Origin: Sva-07 sp963716235
GTDB lineage: Bacteria; Actinomycetota; Acidimicrobiia; Acidimicrobiales; Ilumatobacteraceae
Reading direction: 5' to 3'
Assembly: GCA_963716235.1 (NCBI GenBank)
Contig: CAVQTE010000002.1
Location: forward strand, 62,001 to 126,000
Length of the DNA stretch: 64,000 nt
The translations under genes and the position numbers were made by a program. The notes beneath the pieces were generated by a model, which ran no database searches, was not told the origin of the DNA, and saw nothing but the letters and a program-made list of their open reading frames with translations. Shown in pieces: positions 43,341-51,856 of this stretch; position 1 is the stretch's first letter; the number at the start of each line of letters is the position of its first letter.

Positions 43341-43919
43341 ATGGACTTCAGCAAGTTCAAGACACCCGATTGGCTGATGATCGGCGGTGGCATCGGCATC
43401 TTCATTTTCGGCTTCTTCGAGTGGGTGACCGTGTCGGTGTCCGGCTTCGGCGTGTCGATGAGTGCCAGTGGCGGCAATGTGTTCGACTTCTTCTTCACCG
43501 GCACGATCCCGTGGTTCCTCGTCATCGGCGCCGCGGTGATCACCGTGCTGCTCACACTCGACGTCCTCAAGGAGGGCCAAGCGCCGTGGCCGTTGATCCT
43601 GCTCGCCATGACGGCGTTCGCAGCTCTGCTGCTGCTGATTCGCCTGATCTTCAATCCGCTCGATGTCCCCTCCGAAGTCGATGTCGGGCGTGGAATCGGC
43701 ATGATCCTGTCGGTCGTCTCGGGGATCGTGGCCGCGGTCGGTGGCTATCTGAACTTCACGTCGAAGGGCGGCGACATCAAGGAGCTCGGCGACATGGACA
43801 AGCTCAAGGCGAGCTTCGCCAAGACCGATGGGACGACACCGCCTCCGCCGGTTGACCCAGCGCCACCGGTCGACCCTCCGTCGACCGACGACAATCCGCC
43901 CCCGCCTCCCGCCACCTGA
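43341..43919 (+). CDS. Small membrane protein with Pro-rich tail
   Basis: A 192-residue protein with four predicted transmembrane segments (about 12-32, 50-72, 80-102 and 120-142). A hydrophilic C-terminus of repeated PPPPVDP-like residues follows and is probably disordered. The family is not recognised. The ATG at 43341 is preceded by a G-rich ribosome site GGGGGG 8 bases upstream; longer in-frame forms overlap purH and were rejected. It diverges from purH and converges with sucD across a strong hairpin. Confidence 0.75.
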   Translation: MDFSKFKTPDWLMIGGGIGIFIFGFFEWVTVSVSGFGVSMSASGGNVFDFFFTGTIPWFLVIGAAVITVLLTLDVLKEGQAPWPLILLAMTAFAALLLLIRLIFNPLDVPSEVDVGRGIGMILSVVSGIVAAVGGYLNFTSKGGDIKELGDMDKLKASFAKTDGTTPPPPVDPAPPVDPPSTDDNPPPPPAT

Positions 43920-43922
43920 GCG

Positions 43923-43969
43923 TTCTCGTGAACTGGTTGCGGAACAACTCCGCAACCAGTTCACGAGAA
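43923..43969. terminator. Bidirectional hairpin terminator
   Basis: TTCTCGTGAACTGGTTGCGGA (21 bases, 43923-43943) pairs perfectly with 43949-43969 around the loop ACAAC. It fills the gap between convergent genes and abuts the sucD stop. Unlike others in the window it lacks the GTCYGAC core. Confidence 0.85.
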
Positions 43970-44866
43970 TCAGAGAGCGGCGACGATCTCGGCCATCAGT
44001 TCGCCGGCTTCGGTCGGGTTGAGGCCAACCTTCACACCGGCCGCCGCGAGCGCGTCCATCTTGCCCTGCGCCGTGCCCTTGCCGCCCGAGACGATGGCGC
44101 CGGCGTGGCCCATCTTCTTGCCGGCCGGCGCAGTGACACCGGCGATGTAGGCGCTCATCGGCTTGGTGACGTTCGCCCGGATGTACTCCGCAGCCTCCTC
44201 CTCCGCCGAGCCGCCGATCTCGCCGATCATCATGATGGCGTGGGTCTCGGGGTCGGCCTGGAACTCGGCGAGGCAGTCGATGAAGTTCGTGCCGGGCACG
44301 GGGTCGCCGCCGATGCCGACGCACGTCGTCACGCCGATGCCCTTCTGCTTCAACTCGTACAGCGCCTGGTACGTCAGCGTTCCCGAGCGGCTGACGATGC
44401 CGACGTTCGGGCCGTCCGCCGATGGCGGCTGAGCGATCTCGCCGGCCGTGATCCCGATGTTGCACTTGCCGGGGCTGATGATCCCCGGGCAGTTGGGCCC
44501 GAGCAGCCGGGTGTTCGGATGGTTACGGACGAGCAGGTTGTACGTCTTGGCCTCGTCCTGGGCCGGAATGCCCTCGGTGATGCACACCACGAACCCGATC
44601 CCCGCCGCAGCAGCTTCCAGGATGGCGTCGGACGCGAACTTCGGTGGGACGGCGACGAACGACGCCGTGGCTCCGGTCGCCGCGACGGCGTCGGCGACCG
44701 TATCGAAGATCGGGATGCCGTCGACGTCCTGGCCGGCCTTGCCTGGTGTGACGCCGGCGACGATCTGCGTGCCGTAGTCGCGGTTGCGCAGGCCGTGGTA
44801 CTTGCCCTGCCCGCCGGTGAGGCCCTGGACGATGACCTTGGTGTTCTCGTTGACGAAAATTGCCAT
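43970..44866 (-). CDS. sucD: Succinyl-CoA synthetase alpha subunit
   Basis: A 298-residue subunit of the citric acid cycle enzyme that makes ATP or GTP from succinyl-CoA. The CoA-binding Rossmann domain has GLTGGQGKYHG, GPNCPGII marks the phosphate site, and the phospho-histidine lies in MGHAGAIVSGGKGTA. The ATG at 44866 follows AAGGAA and lies 10 bases after the sucC stop. Upstream in-frame codons overlap sucC and were not used. Confidence 0.95.
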   Translation of the reverse strand: MAIFVNENTKVIVQGLTGGQGKYHGLRNRDYGTQIVAGVTPGKAGQDVDGIPIFDTVADAVAATGATASFVAVPPKFASDAILEAAAAGIGFVVCITEGIPAQDEAKTYNLLVRNHPNTRLLGPNCPGIISPGKCNIGITAGEIAQPPSADGPNVGIVSRSGTLTYQALYELKQKGIGVTTCVGIGGDPVPGTNFIDCLAEFQADPETHAIMMIGEIGGSAEEEAAEYIRANVTKPMSAYIAGVTAPAGKKMGHAGAIVSGGKGTAQGKMDALAAAGVKVGLNPTEAGELMAEIVAAL

Positions 44867-44876
44867 GACGAGTTCC

Positions 44877-46022
44877 TTACTTCGCGAGGGCGACAGCCGC
44901 ACGGGCAGCGTCGAGCATGGTGGGTTCGGACTGGAGCTTGTCGGCGGGGATGCCGGCATCGAGGAGGATCTGGCGGCCCGCCTCGGCGTTGGTGCCGTCG
45001 AGGCGGATCACGATCGGCGCCCGCAGATCGACACGACCCATCGCCTCGACGATGCCCTTGGCGACCTCTTCGCCACGGGTGATCCCGCCGAAGATGTTGA
45101 TCAGGATCGACTGGACCTTGTCGTCGGAGTTGATGACCTCGAGCGCTCCGGCCATCACATCGGCGTTCGCGCCTCCTCCGATGTCGAGGAAGTTCGCGGC
45201 CGAGCCGCCGACCTGGTTGACGACGTCGAGTGTCGACATGGCGAGGCCGGCGCCGTTGGCGATGATGCCGACGGTGCCGTCGAGACCGATGTACTGCAGG
45301 CCCTTCTCGGCGGCCATCTTCTCGCGCTCGTCCATCTCGGTGAGGCCACGGAACGCATCCCACTCCGGGTGACGGAACTCGGCGTTCTCGTCGAGCGTGA
45401 CCTTCGCGTCGAGGGCATGCACTTCCCCGGTCGGCTTGAGGATCAGCGGGTTGATCTCGGCAAGGTCGCAGTCGCCTTCGGTGAAGCAGCGGTACAGCTT
45501 GACGAGGATGTCGGCGGCGCCGTCGAGCGCGCGCTCGGGCAGATTCGCGTCGACACAGGCCTGACGTGCCGTCGCCAGATCGAGGCCGTCGACGGGGTCG
45601 ATGTGCAGCTTCACGATCGCATCCGGGTTGCTCTCGGCAACTGCTTCGATCTCGACGCCGCCCTCCGCCGACAGCATCAGCAGGTGCTTCTTGGCGGCAC
45701 GGTCGAGCGTGAAGCTGGCGTAGTACTCCTCGTCGATGTCCGACGCCTGTTCGATCCAGAGGCGCTTGACGACATGGCCCTTGATGTCCATGCCGAGGAT
45801 GTTGCCCGCGTGCTCGCGTACCTCGGCCTCGTTGTCGGCGAGCTTGATGCCGCCGGCCTTGCCCCGACCGCCGACCTGCACCTGGGCCTTGACGACCACG
45901 GGGTAGCCGGCCTGGTTGGCTTCCCTGACCGCCTCGTCGACGGTGTCGGCCGGGCCACCCCGGCTGACCGGGATGTCGTAGCGGGCGAAGTACTGCTTGC
46001 CCTGGTACTCGAAGAGATCCAC
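44877..46022 (-). CDS. sucC: Succinyl-CoA synthetase beta subunit
   Basis: A 381-residue ATP-grasp subunit providing the nucleotide site. DLFEYQGKQYFARYDIP starts the protein, VVVKAQVQVGGRGKAGGIK is the ATP-grasp loop, and CDLAEINPL and NIFGGITRGEEVA are family signatures. The start is GTG at 46022 (MDLFEYQ), the usual family N-terminus. It is read between the B12-binding gene and sucD on one strand. Confidence 0.95.
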   Translation of the reverse strand: MDLFEYQGKQYFARYDIPVSRGGPADTVDEAVREANQAGYPVVVKAQVQVGGRGKAGGIKLADNEAEVREHAGNILGMDIKGHVVKRLWIEQASDIDEEYYASFTLDRAAKKHLLMLSAEGGVEIEAVAESNPDAIVKLHIDPVDGLDLATARQACVDANLPERALDGAADILVKLYRCFTEGDCDLAEINPLILKPTGEVHALDAKVTLDENAEFRHPEWDAFRGLTEMDEREKMAAEKGLQYIGLDGTVGIIANGAGLAMSTLDVVNQVGGSAANFLDIGGGANADVMAGALEVINSDDKVQSILINIFGGITRGEEVAKGIVEAMGRVDLRAPIVIRLDGTNAEAGRQILLDAGIPADKLQSEPTMLDAARAAVALAK

Positions 46023-46062
46023 GTGGGGTGCTCGCTTTCTTGGTGATTCGATCGGGGGGTGT

Positions 46063-46470
46063 TCAGTCGGTTTCGCGCTCGTCGAGCGCCTGCTCGAGCC
46101 AGAGACCGATGGCCTTGAGCGACGATCCGGGCCCGAAGATCTCTGCCACGCCCTGCTCACGCAGGGCACGAGCATCGGCGTCGGGGATGACCCCACCACC
46201 GAACACCAGCACATCTCCGAGGTCGCGGGTACGCAGTTCCTCCATCACGCGGGGGAAGAGGGTCAGGTGCGCACCCGAGAGCAGCGACAGGCCGACGCCA
46301 TCGGCGTCCTCCTGGAGCACCGTCTCCGCGATCTGCTCGGGCGTCTGGTGCAGACCCGTGTAGATGACCTCGAAGCCGTGGTCGCGCAAGGCCCGGGTGA
46401 TGGTCTTGGCCCCACGGTCGTGGCCGTCGAGACCGGGCTTCGCCACGACGATGCGATACGTGCGCTTCAC
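46063..46470 (-). CDS. B12-binding subunit of an acyl-CoA mutase
   Basis: A 135-residue cobalamin-binding domain with KPGLDGHDRGAKTI (the DxHxxG lower-ligand motif), GLSLLSGAHLTLFP and VLVFGGGVIPD. It matches the small subunit or C-terminal domain of methylmalonyl-CoA-type mutases. The large catalytic subunit is not in the window. It sits 40 bases before sucC on the same strand, so succinyl-CoA made by a mutase could feed SucCD; that coupling is inference. Isobutyryl- or ethylmalonyl-CoA mutase small subunits look alike. Confidence 0.9.
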   Translation of the reverse strand: MKRTYRIVVAKPGLDGHDRGAKTITRALRDHGFEVIYTGLHQTPEQIAETVLQEDADGVGLSLLSGAHLTLFPRVMEELRTRDLGDVLVFGGGVIPDADARALREQGVAEIFGPGSSLKAIGLWLEQALDERETD

Positions 46471-46519
46471 GAAGCAGGAACCCTAGGTGACGACGACGCG
46501 TCAGGCCGAAACGGCCGCA

Positions 46520-46554
46520 GTGTTCCTCAGGGTGTCTGACACCCTGAGGAACAC
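46520..46554. repeat. Palindrome with GGTGTCTGACACC core in a divergent region
   Basis: Seventeen bases (46520-46536) pair perfectly with 46538-46554 around a T. It lies between the divergent starts of the mutase subunit (46470) and the plus-strand gene at 46564, so it is upstream of both genes. Confidence 0.85.
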
Positions 46555-46563
46555 CGGCAGACT

Positions 46564-47082
46564 GTGCGGGTGACGAACGGCGCCGCTCAGCGGCCGGTCA
46601 AGTTGAAGTCCACGTGGTCGAGGGCGCTGGTACCGGTGCTGGCCGGGTTGGCATTCCTGGTGTTCATCGGGTTGGTCACGTGGGGCGTCGCCGCGTGGAT
46701 CTCGCGGGGAGGCGCCAGTGTCACCGACACGCTCGCTCCGACGCGGTTCACCGTCGGCTCGGTGGAGTCGGCCGCACGAATCGTCGAGGAAGACGGCCCG
46801 ATCCTCTTCCCCGGGCTCAACACGACGACCGGCGAACGCACACTCGTGCTCGACCACGAAGGCGACGACCCGACACGCGGGTGGACGATCTACTACGCCT
46901 ACCCCGCAGACCGCGACACCGACTGCCCCGTCGAACAGATCGAGGGCACCCGTGACTTCATCGACTGCGACGGCAACACCATCAACGTGACGGAACTCTC
47001 CCCGCCTGCATCGGGTGTGAATCCGGTGGTCGAGAACCAACGCGTGTTGATCATCGACCTCAGCGGCGTCACCACCGGCTGA
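46564..47082 (+). CDS. Membrane-anchored hypothetical protein
   Basis: A 172-residue protein with one transmembrane helix (about 22-46) and an extracytoplasmic C-terminal domain of about 120 residues. This contains two Cys (DTDCPVEQ, FIDCDGNT) that could form a disulfide or bind a ligand. No family was recognised; Rieske-type C-x-H motifs are absent. Start codons GTG at 46564 and 46570 are both possible. The palindrome at 46520-46554 lies directly upstream. Confidence 0.65.
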   Translation: MRVTNGAAQRPVKLKSTWSRALVPVLAGLAFLVFIGLVTWGVAAWISRGGASVTDTLAPTRFTVGSVESAARIVEEDGPILFPGLNTTTGERTLVLDHEGDDPTRGWTIYYAYPADRDTDCPVEQIEGTRDFIDCDGNTINVTELSPPASGVNPVVENQRVLIIDLSGVTTG

Positions 47083-47091
47083 CGCTTCGCC

Positions 47092-47520
47092 TCAGCGCAC
47101 GGCGACGGCGTCGAGCAGGCGTTCGGCGAAGATCTCGCTGTGCTGGTCGAGCTTGCTGCGGCTGAGGGCCATGCCGCCGATGACATAGGCGCCAGTGTCG
47201 CCGAGCGCCTGATTGAGCTTGTCGAGTGCCTTGCCCGGATTGAGAGCGAACGTGCAGAACCCGACGGCGCGCTTGCCGCGCATCGCCGGAAGGTTGGCGA
47301 TGTTCGACACGGCCCACGGCGCCTGGCCGAAGACGAACGCACCATGCACCCACGTGCCGACGAGGATGAGGTCGGCCTCCTGGATCGAGCCGTAGTCGGG
47401 CTGCTTCACCTTCGACAGGCCGGTGATACTCCAGCGCTCCTGCGCGAGGAGGTCGGCGACCTTCTCAGCCGCGCTCCATGTGTTGCCCGTCAGACTCTCC
47501 ACCAAGATCGCTGCCTTCAC
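47092..47520 (-). CDS. Flavodoxin family protein
   Basis: A 142-residue flavodoxin-like protein. The FMN phosphate loop near the N-terminus reads ESLTGNTWSAAEKVADLL, and VGTWVHGAFVFGQAPW is the ring-stacking region. The fold is alternating strand and helix to the end. It may act as an electron carrier or as a protoporphyrinogen/quinone-type reductase; neighbours do not tell. It converges with the membrane-anchored gene. Confidence 0.85.
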   Translation of the reverse strand: MKAAILVESLTGNTWSAAEKVADLLAQERWSITGLSKVKQPDYGSIQEADLILVGTWVHGAFVFGQAPWAVSNIANLPAMRGKRAVGFCTFALNPGKALDKLNQALGDTGAYVIGGMALSRSKLDQHSEIFAERLLDAVAVR

Positions 47521-47589
47521 GGCGTCGATTCTTGCAGGTTCGACCGAGCAGCTCCCACCTTCGACACGTCGCCACCCTTGCGGTGGCGG

Positions 47590-48522
47590 TCACCACGTGA
47601 CTTCATCACATCCCTCGTGGTCGTCGGGCTCGACCTGGAAGGTCGCATGCGTGACCCCGTACGCGTCGGCGAGGCACTGTCTCGCTCTGTCGAGCACTGC
47701 GTGGGAGTCGGCACCACTGCGCGTCACGAGGTGCGCCGAAGCTGCATCCATCTCGGACGTGAGCGTCCACACGTGGAGGTCGTGAACATCCACCACGCCG
47801 TCGATTGCGCTCAGGTCGATGACGAGCTGATCGAGATCGAAGCCATCGGGCGCCGCCTGCAACAGGATCCGTACCGCCCGCCGCCCGAGGCGCCAAGTAC
47901 GTGGCAGGATCCACAGACCGATCGCCGCACCGACGACCGAGTCGATCCAGGTCCACCCGAACACCTGGAGGAGGATCGCAGCGGCGATGACGCCGACCGA
48001 TCCGACGGTGTCGGCGAGCACCTCGAGGTAGGCGCCCTCGACGTTCACCGACTCGCCCGCACCCTCACGCAGCAGCATGAATGCGATGAGGTTGGCGATC
48101 AGGCCGAGCACGGCGACGACAAGCATCGGCACGCCGAGCACCTCGGGCTCATCGCCCAGACGTCGGATCGCCTCGATGACCACCCAGATCGCCACACCGA
48201 ACAGCAGCAACGAGTTCACGAACGCGGCGAGGATCTCGAGCCGGTAGAGACCGAACGTGTGGGTCGAACGTTTGGTCCGTGATCGCTGGGCGAAGCGGGT
48301 GGCGAGCTGGATCGCGGCCAGGGCCATCCCGAGGCCGATCACGTCGGTCAGCATGTGGCCGGCATCGGACAGCAGGGCCAGTGAGTTGGTCCAGAACGCC
48401 GCGACCAGCTGGACCACGAAGAACCCCAGGATCACGGCGAACGCCATCGTCAGGCGACCCCGATGACGCTCCCCCGCCCGCGCCAGCGACGGCCCGTGAG
48501 CATGATCGTGACTCGATGCCAT
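47590..48522 (-). CDS. Cation diffusion facilitator metal exporter
   Basis: A 310-residue CDF antiporter with six transmembrane helices. The transport site shows SLALLSDAGHMLTDVIG (Asp plus His-x3-Asp) and the later helix pair YLEVLADTVGSVGV (D-x2-x pattern). A C-terminal cytoplasmic domain (about 215-310) has VHDLHVWTLTSEM. The N-terminus is His-rich (SSHDHAHG). It probably exports zinc and possibly cobalt (CzcD/ZitB-like). The ATG at 48522 lies 5 bases from a palindrome at 48527-48549, a likely metal-regulator operator. Confidence 0.9.
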   Translation of the reverse strand: MASSHDHAHGPSLARAGERHRGRLTMAFAVILGFFVVQLVAAFWTNSLALLSDAGHMLTDVIGLGMALAAIQLATRFAQRSRTKRSTHTFGLYRLEILAAFVNSLLLFGVAIWVVIEAIRRLGDEPEVLGVPMLVVAVLGLIANLIAFMLLREGAGESVNVEGAYLEVLADTVGSVGVIAAAILLQVFGWTWIDSVVGAAIGLWILPRTWRLGRRAVRILLQAAPDGFDLDQLVIDLSAIDGVVDVHDLHVWTLTSEMDAASAHLVTRSGADSHAVLDRARQCLADAYGVTHATFQVEPDDHEGCDEVTW

Positions 48523-48526
48523 GCGG

Positions 48527-48549
48527 TCATTCTCACAGACTGAGAATGA
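48527..48549. promoter_or_regulatory. Operator-like palindrome upstream of the CDF gene
   Basis: TCATTCTCA (48527-48535) and TGAGAATGA (48541-48549) are perfect 9-base inverted repeats around a 5-base spacer, immediately before the exporter start. Size and place suit a metal-sensing ArsR/SmtB or Fur-family repressor. No such regulator gene lies in the window. Confidence 0.5.
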
Positions 48550-48585
48550 ATCGGCAACCCCGATCGGGTGCGTTTCCGGTTCGTG

Positions 48586-48621
48586 TTGCAGTTCCGTTGG
48601 CCCGTCCCAACCAAACTGCAA
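48586..48621. terminator. Hairpin beyond the CopC-CopD gene
   Basis: TTGCAGTT at 48586-48593 pairs with AACTGCAA at 48614-48621, and GTTGG at 48596-48600 pairs with CCAAC at 48607-48611. The nested stem lies downstream of the minus-strand CopC-CopD stop, in the 126-base gap before the CDF gene. Confidence 0.55.
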
Positions 48622-48648
48622 CGCAAACGGCCCGGGGGGCGACGACTG

Positions 48649-50346
48649 TCAGTCGGAGACGGGGATCTGGACGGTGAACACGACCTGATCGAACTCGCCG
48701 AAGCGAGCTGTCACGTCGAACGTCCACAGGCCGGCGACCGGCAGATTCACGTCGGTGGCGATCACATGATTCGGGCCACCCGGGATCGTCTCGATCTCGA
48801 TCGGGCCGAGGTCGGCCGACGGCAGACTCGCCGTCACCGTGATCTCATCGGGGCGGTCGAGTCCCCCGCTCGGCGAGGTGACATAGACGTGCATCTCCGT
48901 GCCACCGGTGACCGCGGGTTCGAGCTCGACCTGCACGATGCGATCGCCGACGACCGCCGACGCGGACTCGGTCGTGGCCGCCGACGGTGGAGGCGGCGAG
49001 TTCACGAGGCCCGCCGTGGCCATCAGGATGAGTGCCATGCCGGCGAGCTCCAGCAGTACGGTGCGGCGAAGCGCGACCGGCGCCTCTTGCGGCGGACTCG
49101 CCACCGATGCCTCGAGATCGCCGACGGGCTCATCCAGCTGCGGCTCACTCTCCTCGTCCTCGTCCTCGTCGTCGTCGGAGCGCGCCATGCGGCGGCTGAA
49201 GAATGCGACACCGACCACGAACACCACCAGCATGAGCTTCACGACGAGCCAGCGGCCGTACGACGAATCGGTGAGCTCCGAAAACGACCCGAGCTGGCGC
49301 CACGCATTGACGCTGCCGGTCAACGCCAACGCCACCACCGCACCGAGCGCCCATGGCGAGAACTGCGATGCCGTCCACCAGAACCAGCTCCGCGGCACGC
49401 CGAATGCGAGGAGCGCGAGACCGCCGACCCAGATCGACATCGCAGCCACGTGGAACACCGTCGAGACGAATCCGACCACCACGATGTCACCCGCGACCGC
49501 GTGGCCGCCTGCGGCAACGACACCGCACACGACCAGCGACGCGAGTGCAAGCTCGACACGTCCGGGTGTCGACGCCAGGAACGACCGGGCCGGGATGAAC
49601 AACGCGAACAAGCCGATCGCCGCAAGCCGCGCGAGCCACCATTGGCCCGACTCGATCTGCACGACCTCGCCCCAGGTGAAGTACGACCCGCTGATCAGAT
49701 GAGCCTGGGCAACGAACATCACCGCAGTGCCGACCACAGCGGTCAACGCTGCCGCCACGAGCAGCCTTCCGATCCGGCGCTCGCCGATCAGTTCGGGAAC
49801 GAGCATCGCGGCGAGGAAGAGCCCCCCGAGCAGCACACCGATGCCGGCGTAGCTCAGGAACCGCCCCGCGCCGAGCAGCAACGAGTCCGATTGGGCTGTG
49901 CCGCCGGCATCGAAGATCTCGTCGATCACGCCAGGCGCCGTCGGTGTCGCAGCGCCGACGGAGAACGTGAAGGCACCGCGGATCTTGTGCGAGTCGGCCG
50001 AGATCGCCTGCCAGCCGACGACGTACGTGCCGTCGGCAATCGTCGCCGGCACCGGAGCGCGCAGCGTGTCGTCGCCCAGCGACTGGTCGATCGGGCCGAG
50101 CGGAACCGGGTTACCGGTGGCGTCGACCAGACGGATGGAGCCGCCCACCGGGTCGATGTCCTCCGAGAACGTCAACAGGATCTCGGGCGGCGTCTCGGCC
50201 AGGATCGCCTGATTCGCGGGAGTCGACGACGTCAACTCTGCGTGAGCGAACGCCGTGCCCGATGCCACGCCGAGCGTCACGATGGCGCCGACCACCGCTG
50301 CGACAGCGACGAGCCAGCGACGGATGACGAGCTGCTGCACAGTCAC
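48649..50346 (-). CDS. CopC-CopD fusion copper resistance/uptake protein
   Basis: A 565-residue fusion, also called YcnJ-like. The signal peptide is followed by a CopC domain (about 35-130) starting AHAELTSSTPAN with the N-terminal copper-binding His, and a second His in SADSHKIRG. A CopD membrane domain (about 155-385, eight helices) follows, with conserved helix residues HVAAMSIWVGGLALL. An acidic cytoplasmic loop (SDDDEDEDEESE) precedes another helix. The last 100 residues form an extra extracytoplasmic domain. The start is GTG, 3 bases after the YcnI stop. It probably handles copper across the membrane. Confidence 0.9.
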   Translation of the reverse strand: MTVQQLVIRRWLVAVAAVVGAIVTLGVASGTAFAHAELTSSTPANQAILAETPPEILLTFSEDIDPVGGSIRLVDATGNPVPLGPIDQSLGDDTLRAPVPATIADGTYVVGWQAISADSHKIRGAFTFSVGAATPTAPGVIDEIFDAGGTAQSDSLLLGAGRFLSYAGIGVLLGGLFLAAMLVPELIGERRIGRLLVAAALTAVVGTAVMFVAQAHLISGSYFTWGEVVQIESGQWWLARLAAIGLFALFIPARSFLASTPGRVELALASLVVCGVVAAGGHAVAGDIVVVGFVSTVFHVAAMSIWVGGLALLAFGVPRSWFWWTASQFSPWALGAVVALALTGSVNAWRQLGSFSELTDSSYGRWLVVKLMLVVFVVGVAFFSRRMARSDDDEDEDEESEPQLDEPVGDLEASVASPPQEAPVALRRTVLLELAGMALILMATAGLVNSPPPPSAATTESASAVVGDRIVQVELEPAVTGGTEMHVYVTSPSGGLDRPDEITVTASLPSADLGPIEIETIPGGPNHVIATDVNLPVAGLWTFDVTARFGEFDQVVFTVQIPVSD

Positions 50347-50349
50347 ACC

Positions 50350-51105
50350 TCAGCCGGCTTCGCCGGCTCTGCGGGCGCTGCGAGCTCGCAACGCGACGAA
50401 TCCGCCGAGGCCGAGCACGGCCGCAATCGACGCGATGAAGAACCAGGTGCCGGTGTCTTGCGAGCCGTTCTCGTCGATCCCGACAATGGCCACGTCGGTC
50501 GACGTCGGGACATCGGTCGGCGCCGTCGTGGCTGCAACCGTCGTGGCTGCTTCCGCTGTCGTCGTCGGTGCCTCTGTCGATGCGGTTGCGGCCGGGGTCG
50601 TCGCGGCCGGGGCCGTCGTGGCCGGGGCCGTCGTCGTTGCGACCGGCCCGGTCAGCAACATGGCGGGTGCCGGCTCCTCGGGTTCGGCGCCGGAATCGTC
50701 GGTCGGGATGGCGATCCAACGGATCTCACCCACCTCGCACCGCTGCACGAACGGAAAATAGATGGTCGTGTCGGGCGTCGCCGGCAACGTCATCGTCACC
50801 GAGAACGTACCTTCCTCGTCGTCGGGGAGCGGGCCACCGACGAAGGTGACGACGCCGGCGTCGATCGAGCCCTCCCACCCGGGGATCGGATCGGGGCGTG
50901 CGTCGATGACCCCTTCGGGCAACCGCATGTCGAGCTGGGTCGTGGGCGAGCCGTCACAGCCATGCTCGACCGTGAAGGCCACCGACAGGGTGGAGCCCGC
51001 CTGGGCCTCGGTCGGATCGGGGTCGATGTGGGCGAGCACCGGCGACGCGAACGCGACGGCGGCGATCGCCGACACGGCGGACAGCAGGAGAGTGCGACGA
51101 ATCAT
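50350..51105 (-). CDS. YcnI-like DUF1775 copper-associated protein
   Basis: A 251-residue exported protein. After the signal peptide (1-25) the mature protein starts with His, as in YcnI copper-binding proteins (LAHIDPDPTEAQAGS). The DUF1775 domain runs to about residue 150 and contains EHGCDGSPTTQLDMRLP. A long Ala/Thr-rich linker (about 165-220) and a C-terminal transmembrane helix follow, so it is membrane-tethered. ATG at 51105 (MIRRTLLL) gives the signal peptide; the longer frame is antisense to DUF305. It is translated just before the CopC-CopD fusion. Confidence 0.9.
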   Translation of the reverse strand: MIRRTLLLSAVSAIAAVAFASPVLAHIDPDPTEAQAGSTLSVAFTVEHGCDGSPTTQLDMRLPEGVIDARPDPIPGWEGSIDAGVVTFVGGPLPDDEEGTFSVTMTLPATPDTTIYFPFVQRCEVGEIRWIAIPTDDSGAEPEEPAPAMLLTGPVATTTAPATTAPAATTPAATASTEAPTTTAEAATTVAATTAPTDVPTSTDVAIVGIDENGSQDTGTWFFIASIAAVLGLGGFVALRARSARRAGEAG

Positions 51106-51168
51106 CGGTCGTGAGCGTATGGCACGCCCTGCGGCGATCACTGCCGGCTCGGCCCTTAGAATCGGCGC

Positions 51169-51855
51169 ATGCGTTCGCCAACCGGACTCGACGAGGCCTC
51201 GCCGTCGCGGTCCGACGGCGACGTCGAGCAGACGATCTCCGACGAGGCGACGCGCAAGCTGCTGAAGGGCGTCATCATCCTGATGGCGGCGATCGTCGTG
51301 ATCGGACTCTTCGCCGGCGCCGCGATCTGGGCGCTCGACGGCGACGACGAACCCGCCGCACCGATGAACGCCGTCGACGTCGGGTTCCTGCAGGACATGC
51401 TCGACCACCACGAGCAGGCGCTGCTGATCTCGAACCTCTACATCGACAACAACCCCGATGGCGACGCCGTGCCGTATGCCGAGGAGGTCATCATGTTCCA
51501 GACCCGCGACATGGGCTGGATGCGTGACTGGCTGGCCGACGAGAACCACGCCCCCGGCGAGCCCGACCGGATGGCCATGCAGTGGATGAACGAACCGGTC
51601 CCGGTTGCGGAGATGACCGGCATGCAGACGCCCGAGCGGCTGGCGGAACTCGCCGATGCGAGTGGCACCGACGCCGACCGCCTGTTCTTCGAGATCATGA
51701 CCGACCACCACCTGGGGGGCGTGCACATGGCCGACCACGCAGCAGCGAACGGCGCTCGTAACGAGATCATCGACTTCGCGGAATCGGTCTCACGCAATCA
51801 ACGCATCGAAGTCGTCGAGTACGAAGGCGCCATGCGCCGACTCGGCCTCACCTGA
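51169..51855 (+). CDS. DUF305 membrane-anchored protein
   Basis: A 228-residue protein with one N-terminal membrane helix (about 33-54) and an extracytoplasmic DUF305 domain of the ferritin-like helical type. The His-rich helices FLQDMLDHHEQAL and MTDHHLGGVHMADHA, plus Met residues (MQWMNEP, MTGMQ), are the probable metal ligands. DUF305 proteins are frequently found with copper genes; here it diverges from the YcnI/CopC-CopD pair with 63 bases between. Its exact role is unknown. Confidence 0.88.
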   Translation: MRSPTGLDEASPSRSDGDVEQTISDEATRKLLKGVIILMAAIVVIGLFAGAAIWALDGDDEPAAPMNAVDVGFLQDMLDHHEQALLISNLYIDNNPDGDAVPYAEEVIMFQTRDMGWMRDWLADENHAPGEPDRMAMQWMNEPVPVAEMTGMQTPERLAELADASGTDADRLFFEIMTDHHLGGVHMADHAAANGARNEIIDFAESVSRNQRIEVVEYEGAMRRLGLT

Positions 51856-51856
51856 A

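Noticed and set aside
48568..51114. Open frame of 848 codons on the + strand opposite CopC-CopD and YcnI
   Set aside because: Antisense shadow with Arg/His-rich low-complexity sequence; the minus-strand proteins have clear domains and signal peptides.
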